Program-made: the position numbers and the translations under genes
DNA from: Quillaja saponaria
Taxonomy: Eukaryota; Streptophyta; Magnoliopsida; Fabales; Quillajaceae
DNA: 64,000 nucleotides
NCBI GenBank assembly: GCA_029379385.1
Contig: CM055605.1
Span: 11,381,001-11,445,000 of the forward strand
Direction: 5' to 3'
The notes under the pieces: model-generated
What the model was told of the DNA's origin: nothing
Databases searched by the model: none
What the model saw: only the letters and a program-made list of their open reading frames with translations
In this document: positions 57,040 through 64,000 of the stretch, one piece after another
Numbering within the stretch: the first letter of the stretch is position 1
Layout of the letters: the number at the start of each line of letters is the position of its first letter

Positions 57040-59150
57040 AGGGATCAATATGTGACAAAATTTATTAATCAGAGTTATAGTGTATACAAGAAATTATTCT
57101 TGTGAGAAAATAGTAATATGTATATTACATAAATTTATCATTTTGTATGCATAGAACTGATCTGTCAATAATTGTTGGGTTAGATGGCTAGCAGTGACGA
57201 TTCTAAATGATTCTTCACGAGAGTGTAGTTTTTGGACATTTGGAAAAAAATGATTCTTCAAGTTTACTTTTTTGGACATTTTAAAAAGTGGTCTACAATG
57301 AATTAGACTTTTTGGAGAGAGGGACAATATTTCTATTATCATTTGGAATTACGAGTAGAATTTGTTAGTAATATGTATTAGATATTTATGGTATATTACA
57401 TTTAATATAGCTTTATTCAATTGTTAATATATCAAAATTATTTAATAATTATAAGGCATTCTCTTTAATCATGTATTTAGTTGGTAATTAATTCTCTAGA
57501 ATTAATATGATAAATTTCATAAAATAAAAACAATGAAAATAAAATATATGATTATTCTTATTATCTGAAATTTTTTTAATGAGAGAATTTGTACCCTTTT
57601 ATTATTGACGGCCTGTTAGCAATATTGTGCTTAACTGACAACATAATCGCATCTTGTTGGCAATGATCAATACCGATAACAAACTCCTAATTGTCGTCAA
57701 CAAACTGCTATCAACAATATGTAGTGCTGTTTTTTGTAGTAAAAACTTCAGTACATTTATCATAACTTTTAACTGATGGAGTTACATAAATATAATTTGT
57801 ATGTTTGCCTAGAGTACTTAGTGCACAATGCAAATATGTAGGTGATCTTGAGTTCAACTTCTTTTGTCTATAATTTTTTTAAAAAAATTTTAAAAAATTT
57901 CAAAAATTTTTAACAAACCAAGAAAAAACTTGAATATTTACTCGCGAGCCGAGTTAAAGAACTTAACTTGTTAACACTTCTAGTATAAATAGATATTCTT
58001 ATAAGTCACACGTGTTATTTTATACTAGTCAGAAATCAATAAATGACCACTGAGATTTTTGGGGCACTACTACATACGAGGTGGCCCTCTAATTTCTCAC
58101 ATAGCTCAATTTTATTGTTTTCCAAAGTCTTATAATTTTTCAAATCACTTGAAAATTTGACAATTTGTTTTCTTGATAAAGGGCAATAGAAAAAGATAAC
58201 ACATACAAAGTCACTACATAAACCGACTAGAGAGACATCAAAAATCCCAACAACTAATTTCTCCTTTTTGTCATTTTCACTTTATTTTTGTCATTTTCAC
58301 TTTATTTCTGCCACTGATTGGGATGTCTATCAAAACACATACTATTGCAGGATGTCAACAGTTGGACCAGTAGCCACCAAGGAACTTGTGGCCTAGAATT
58401 AATGTTAGACCCACATGTCAAATCATTTTTATATGTGTCGACTGAAACCTCAAAACCTATTCCTCCGGTAAGAAATATGTAAGATTAAAAGATATAATGA
58501 TTAAAATTAAATTTAAACATACACTAACCCAACATGTTTAATTTGTTGATGAACCTGTTCCTCGTATCTTCTTGTTCTCGCCTTAGTTGTCATTCTCTTT
58601 GATAAATTTTATAATATTTGTATTTGTCTTATTTTTTAGAATTCTAGTAATAAGAATCATTATTTTTAACCAATTATCATAATAATTTTTTTCTGGTAAG
58701 ACTATTGTTGTAATTTTTAATAAATCTTAAAGAATTATAATTCTCATTTTGTAATAGATTTTAACAATAATTGTCATCGTTACCTCTAATAGATGTATCA
58801 ATATTTATTATTATTTATGACAATTTTGACAATAATAATTGTTATTTTTTTATTACCATATATTAGGTCAATAATAGAGATTAATGGTGGATGGATGAGA
58901 TTATCAGATGAGAAATTACTAATAAAGAGTAACAAGATTACTTGTGGTTTAGCATGATGTGTGTTCTAAATACATATATTAATAATTTAGTATAAAAATT
59001 GTATAAAATTATATATTTTATGGTCTAAGCATAAGAATTAAAAATAATATTTTATAATTGTATTTCAATTTTTTACAAATGAGTTTGAGAATTTTAATTT
59101 ATTTTTTTTAAGAAAAAAAAAAGGAAAAAAAGCCTATGACGGCGTTATTT
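57040..59150. other. AT-rich intergenic stretch ahead of the Dof gene
   Basis: No gene recognised. 57600-57740 has GTTGGCAA/GTCAACAA-like repeats and ends GTTTTTTGTAGTA, faintly like a CACTA terminal region. A duplicated TTGTCATTTTCACTTTAT lies at 58267-58305. The part nearest 59308 should include the Dof promoter, and a pyrimidine-rich leader occupies 59160-59225. Confidence 0.45.
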
Positions 59151-59307
59151 TTTACAAGTTTCCTTTTCCTTCTATCCTTTTTCTTCTTTTGGTAAGTAAA
59201 AAGATTTTCCTTTTTTCCCCTTTTCGGTACTGGCATTGGTGCTTCTATCTTTCAGTGTGTGGAATTCTTTTGTCTTATTTCTCCCTTGGTTGGATTCCAC
59301 CTGAGGC

Positions 59308-61738
59308 ATGTCTGAAGTAAGAGGTCCGGCTATAAAGCTCTTTGGGAGGAATATTCCGGTGGAGTCCGTACGCAACACCGATCCTATCCATCAGATTCCG
59401 TCTGTGGTGAGGCCATGAAGCCCCTCTTCTTGTTTCCCTTTAGAAATTGAAGCTTTTTTGAGTTTACAAAGTTCTCTTTATGAGTTTCCGGAACTGTCTT
59501 GAATTTTTTTTGACCCACGTACACTTCTCTAAACATTTTTTATGCGTAATCAAATCCAACTTCTTTTATGTATCAGTCAAATATCATTTTCCTTTCTACT
59601 TCAATTGCAGAAAACAAAAAAATTTAGGTAGTGTTGTGTTTCTTGGTGGTAAGTTATATTTATGGATAGTGATTGATAAATGTCATCCTGTTATTCACAA
59701 AAAGAAAAAGTAAACCATGTCTCTGAATACCCACTAAATTCCAAGAGAACCCATTTTGTTCCACAACTCTAAATACTGATAAAATGTAAGATCTCAGTGG
59801 CTAATCAAAGGGACAATAATAAAGAGGCTAAGTATGAGTTTTGAAACGACTTGCATAAATGTAATTTAATATTTAGAGCAAAATGTGCAATAACAATATG
59901 TTGTGGAAGCTATGACCAAGGATTTATCCTATTCACTTGTTACAACCTTGCATCTGACTATTTGAGTGTACATTTGAGTCTAAAAGTCCTAAATATGTGG
60001 GCTTGGTACCCTGCTACTCTTTACTATCACTGTTGTAACACAAAATGTGGATTCTGTACCAGAAAGTGTTGATTGATAACTTGTTACAAAGCTAGTAATT
60101 TGAGTTAGATTCTGATTTCAAAATCATAAGAAATAGTCATAAAAACAAAAGAAGTTTTAATTTTTTGTCTTGTGAGAAAGAGCCTGAGCTAATTGGGTAT
60201 ATTTTCTTTATTATGAATACATAGGTGGAATACGGATTTGTGAAATGAGACAATAGAGGAGTCTAACTGAATTCTGATTTAAAGTTTCAAAGAAGGATAT
60301 TCTCATGCCTGATTTGCATCATCTAGTTTGCTTTGTTGCATATTTGTTTTATGATAAAAAGTTGTTATTAATGATTCAATTCTGACTGCATATTAAGTTT
60401 TTTTCAAGCTTAGTGCAATTTTGTTGCATAGAACTAACATAATTCAAGTTTTATCTGCAGAATGAATTTGAAGACGCGACAAAAATGGAAGAGTATTACC
60501 CTTCTATGAATTTTACTGGAAAGGAGGTCGATCCTTCTACTAAAGTTACAGGTGTTGACGACATTCACAAAAATTCTACTCTGGGGGTAGACCAGCAAGG
60601 GATTCATAGACGTGAGAAAGAGAAGGAAGCAAAAGGAGATGTTGATCACCAAGAAAAAAATTTCCAAAAGCCAGACAAGATCCTCCCTTGTCCTCGCTGC
60701 AATAGCTTGGAAACAAAGTTCTGTTATTTCAACAATTACAATGTTAAACAACCTAGGCACTTCTGCAAAATTTGCCACAGATATTGGACAGCTGGAGGAA
60801 CAATTAGAAATGTTCCTGTCGGTGCTGGAAAGCGAAAGAACAAGCATTCATCTTCGCAATACTGTCAGGTGGCCGTGTCCCCTAATGTGGTATCAGTCAC
60901 CCAGGCAGACACCATCAACTCTTCTAGTAAACTACATCTCTCATATGCTGGACATCCAACCTCTTCAAGGCCTGTTGAAGGGATAGAGGAAGCCCCTAAG
61001 TTCAGGGAGAATGCTCCACTTTGTGAATCCCTGGAAACTATGCTTAATCTCAAAGGCCAGAAGAAAGCTGTTGAAGTTGGTGCTGCTGCTGATGGAGATG
61101 ATGGTGAGGATCCTTCATCATCCAGCTCTCCCTTAAAAGCCACTACTTTCTTGGACAATGAATACCCAGGTAAGGGGATGGAGCAGGTTGGTTTACCTGA
61201 ACAGTGTATTGGTTTAAATCCTTTGCAACCATTTCAGTGTTACCATGTGCCTCCCTGGGCTTTGCAATGGACTCCAGATTGGAACTCAATGTTGCTTGGA
61301 CCTGGTAGCATGGTGCCTAATCCTGCTCATATAGGTTCTCGACCTGCAGTAAGAGTTCCTGGATTCAACTTACCAAGCATTGCAATACCATTCATTCCTC
61401 CCTCACATTGGGGTCCAAGCTGCGGTCTCCATAAGGGGGAATTGCGATTGACTGGATCAACCGGCATCCTATCACCATCATCCTCTACAAGCAATAATGA
61501 GTGTTCAGGTAATAGCTCTCCAACCTTAGGAAAACATTCAAGAGATGCAAGTATACAGGCTGAAGATACAATGAAACAGTGCCTTTGGGTACCTAAGACA
61601 TTAAGAACTAATGATCCGGAAGAGGCTGCAAAGAGTTCTATATGGTCTACTTTGGGTATCAAGCCTGCTCAGGACAGGCCTATTCTGAGTGATGGAATTT
61701 TTAAATCTCTTGATCATAAATCAGATTCCAGTGGCTAG
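59308..61738 (+). CDS. Dof zinc-finger transcription factor of the CDF (cycling Dof factor) type, 458 aa
   Basis: Two exons, 59308-59406 and 60461-61738, join in frame (33 + 425 codons). Exon 1 begins [17 protein letters not shown], the N-terminal motif of CDF proteins. The Dof domain at about residues 105-160 has the four zinc cysteines C110, C113, C135 and C138 (C-x2-C-x21-C-x2-C) and binds AAAG sites. Near the C-terminus [20 protein letters not shown] plus IWSTLGIK (407-434) matches the region contacted by FKF1/LKP2-type F-box proteins. CDFs repress CONSTANS/FT-type genes and act in photoperiod and stress responses; this is the family role, not shown here. Oddity: TAG at 61736-61738 comes before the usual last conserved block, which follows in frame (see findings). 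Confidence 0.92.
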
Positions 61739-61816
61739 AATTCAGATACTGATCAAATTCTGAAAGCAAACCCTGCAACTCTATCTCTCTCTGAATCATA
61801 TCAGGAGAATCCGTAA
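61739..61816 (+). other. In-frame continuation of the CDF tail behind the stop codon
   Basis: After the TAG the same frame stays open for 25 codons to a TAA at 61814-61816. It includes QILKANPATLSLSES, which resembles the conserved VLQANPAALSRS block that ends CDF proteins. It is therefore former coding sequence, or coding if the TAG is a sequencing error. Confidence 0.7.
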
Positions 61817-62237
61817 AGGGGCCTTGGTCATTATAATTGTAGTAGCCCATCAATCTCATGGATCAATTCTTCTTTTATGAATTTGGAATCAGCATTCCTA
61901 TCTGTAATAGCTGATTTAAATTTAATATGGTTTAGAATATTGCTTTGAGAAATTTGGGAATTTTGAGCTATATACGTGGTTTCATCACTCACCGGCAGTA
62001 TCCTCTGGTTGTTCATCTTGGATGGATATTGGAGAATGATTTTTCAGGAAGCAGCAAATCTCACCTTCAAAACATTGAACACTGTTTCCATCTTAGATTT
62101 GATTCCGTGAAGAAAGAGTGATGAGTGGTGACAATTTATGAAATCTTCTATGTGGTGAGCACCGCAACTATAAATACGAGGTATTAGTTTTAGAATTATA
62201 GCAGTTGCAATCAAGATACTAACCCCTTTTTCTGTTT

Positions 62238-62243
62238 AATAAA
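62238..62243 (+). terminator. Candidate poly(A) signal of the Dof gene
   Basis: AATAAA followed by a T/G-rich stretch lies about 500 bp behind the stop codon, a plausible 3' UTR length. Confidence 0.4.
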
Positions 62244-62299
62244 GGTTGTTTCTTTTGCTGTCCTCAAGTAGTACCTATTACGTCTTAAAAATATGTTGC

Positions 62300-64000
62300 A
62301 AGAATTTGCATTTTGTCACTGCCTTCCAACATGTTCTGTTTTCAGAATTTAGGCAACTATCTTGCATTATATCTTTCCCTTTTAAATAGTTGAAAGTCGA
62401 AACTTCATATAGGACCTTGCAAGATGGAGATCATAGAAAGAAAATGATCTGAAAGGGCTCTGTTCTATAAATTATTTTAAGCATATTTTCTCTCTCGTTC
62501 ATGGAGAAAACCAAAATGCTGTTCTCGGTGAACATTAACAGAATTTATCAGAGTGAGATAAAACATACGAACTCCTTACTCAAGTTCTAAATTACTTGTA
62601 TGAAATTAACTCTTCTTTTCTTTCTTTCCTTTTTTCTGCCTCTTATTGTATACTAATTTGGATGGTATTGCTCTTTGATCATTCCTTGATCATTGTCTGT
62701 AGGCTAGTTTTTTCTCTACTGAACTTTTAACTGTGCTTTTCTCTGCAGTCTCTGTATGAGTGCTTGTGAAATTCCAAATTCTTGCAGGAAGAAATAAAAG
62801 ACATAAATTTGGAACTACGATTTTTCATGTAGAACTGATAGTTGGATAAAAGTTTTGAACCATTATGCCTTGACCAATAATTTTATGACTTATTGCTACC
62901 ACAGTTGATATACTTTTGAGCAGTTGGCAAAATTAAATGGAACTTTTTGTTTGGAATGTACTTCAAATGAGAGTTTATCGGACTTCTCACCATCAGTGAC
63001 TAGCGTACATCATAAAGAAGGTTTTTAAGCTAATGTAATGAGACTTCTCACGCTCAGAATGGCAAATGATTGCAAATATAAGGGGATGTTCTAAGTTAAC
63101 AACCTAAAGTTCTAGTCCAAGTGACTTAAAGTTGTGGTATCATGGACAATCATCATCCTAAAGACTGATAAAGAGTTTTTGAGGTCATAAAGGTCTGAGA
63201 AGCTTGTGATTCCTGGTTGGTTAGTGACTGTAAACAAGGGTATTGTCAACAAGATCTTCACTGAGGCATTGCATAAACATATGGTGTTGGAAGTCTGATT
63301 CATCAAGTCAGTGGGGGCGAGATTGATGTTCCCATTATATCCTTTACTAAAATTGGAAAGAAGTGAGATCCTTGAGAGAACTGGAAAGTAATATAGGAAT
63401 GCAAGGGTACATTTCCAAAATTAAATCCAAGTTTAGTTCTTGAGAGCAAGTCAAGCCCTCCATGCAGATTTATGCTGAAAATATTCAAAATCACTCACTC
63501 AACCCAGTGAGAGTTGGTGCAGTCATGCTGTTCAGATATGGAGGGAAACTTAGCTGCTGGTAAAGCAAAATTCTCCGTGTAACATATTCCGTGAATAAAG
63601 GTTGAGATTGCAAAATATCATCCTTAACTCAAGTATTCAAGGGCTTTGTAGTAGAGATGGGCTCTATCACATGAGGTTGGGGCAGAAGATATGCTTCCAT
63701 GTGATTCAATTGGTTTTGCTGAACATTTGGCACTAGCAGATGGGCTCATTGTCATACAAGGGAATCCTTGTGCAGTTGTAGATTGTTCAGGCATGGATAG
63801 AAGTTGCCCCATGGTGCTGTTATGTTAATGAGTTTCTGATACCTAATAGTTCACTCATTTCTTCTCTCATCAAAACAAAGTTTGATCATTTTGTCTGTGT
63901 TGGACTTGTGGTCATTTTGTCTGTGTTGAACTTGGGTTTAGAGTTAATGTCAAGACTTGTGTACTGTGTCCCACAAAAGTTCCTGTTTCAGATAAGTACA
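62300..64000. other. Downstream region without a recognised gene
   Basis: It is less AT-rich than the other intergenic parts. A short + frame at about 63670-63830 reads protein-like (GFAEHLALADGLIVIQGNP), but it is only about 50 codons, follows two stops and matches no family I know. Nothing else can be supported. Confidence 0.4.

Noticed and set aside
63624..63830. Protein-like short frames on both strands
   Set aside because: They are about 50-60 codons, have stops directly upstream and no recognisable family.

Overview
The window is nuclear DNA of a flowering plant, most likely a eudicot. It is AT-rich, its genes are split by GT-AG introns, and it carries a family 1 beta-glucosidase, a CDF-type Dof transcription factor, a LEA_1 pseudogene and abundant plant LTR retrotransposons with initiator-Met-tRNA primer binding sites. 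I cannot name the species.

Layout. (1) 1-4.1 kb: an apparently intact 10-exon GH1 beta-glucosidase gene on the + strand. (2) 4.2-18 kb: an intergenic region built from solo LTRs of one family, all with 5-bp target duplications: one on the - strand just behind the glucosidase, and a second into which a third has jumped. A foldback DNA transposon and diverged direct copies of an intergenic segment lie between and after them. (3) 18-20.4 kb: unrecognised sequence with one coding-like remnant. (4) 20.4-27.7 kb: Copia-1, a decayed 7.3-kb Copia element with both LTRs and target duplication. (5) 27.7-38.2 kb: low-gene AT-rich DNA with a LEA_1 pseudogene (- strand), a tandem duplication, a decayed CACTA transposon and a minisatellite of about 165 bp. 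(6) 38.2-49.6 kb: a decayed Ty3/gypsy element of Tat type on the - strand that carries an antisense extra ORF. Copia-2 (4.7 kb, - strand, nearly intact) is inserted in that ORF. (7) 49.6-56.6 kb: Copia-3, a heavily decayed relative of Copia-1. (8) 56.6-59.3 kb: a short proline-rich triple repeat, then AT-rich DNA. (9) 59.3-62.3 kb: a two-exon CDF-type Dof gene (+ strand) with an early stop before its conserved C-terminal tail. The last 1.7 kb shows no recognisable gene.

Only two loci look like host protein genes: the secreted glucosidase and the CDF-like transcription factor. Nothing suggests they work together. Roughly half of the window is transposable-element DNA in which the order of several insertions can be read. 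I found no tRNA, rRNA or CRISPR array and no clearly new system. The most useful leads are the CDF stop codon, the Tat element lacking integrase with its antisense ORF, the nested LTR family, and the proline-rich repeat.
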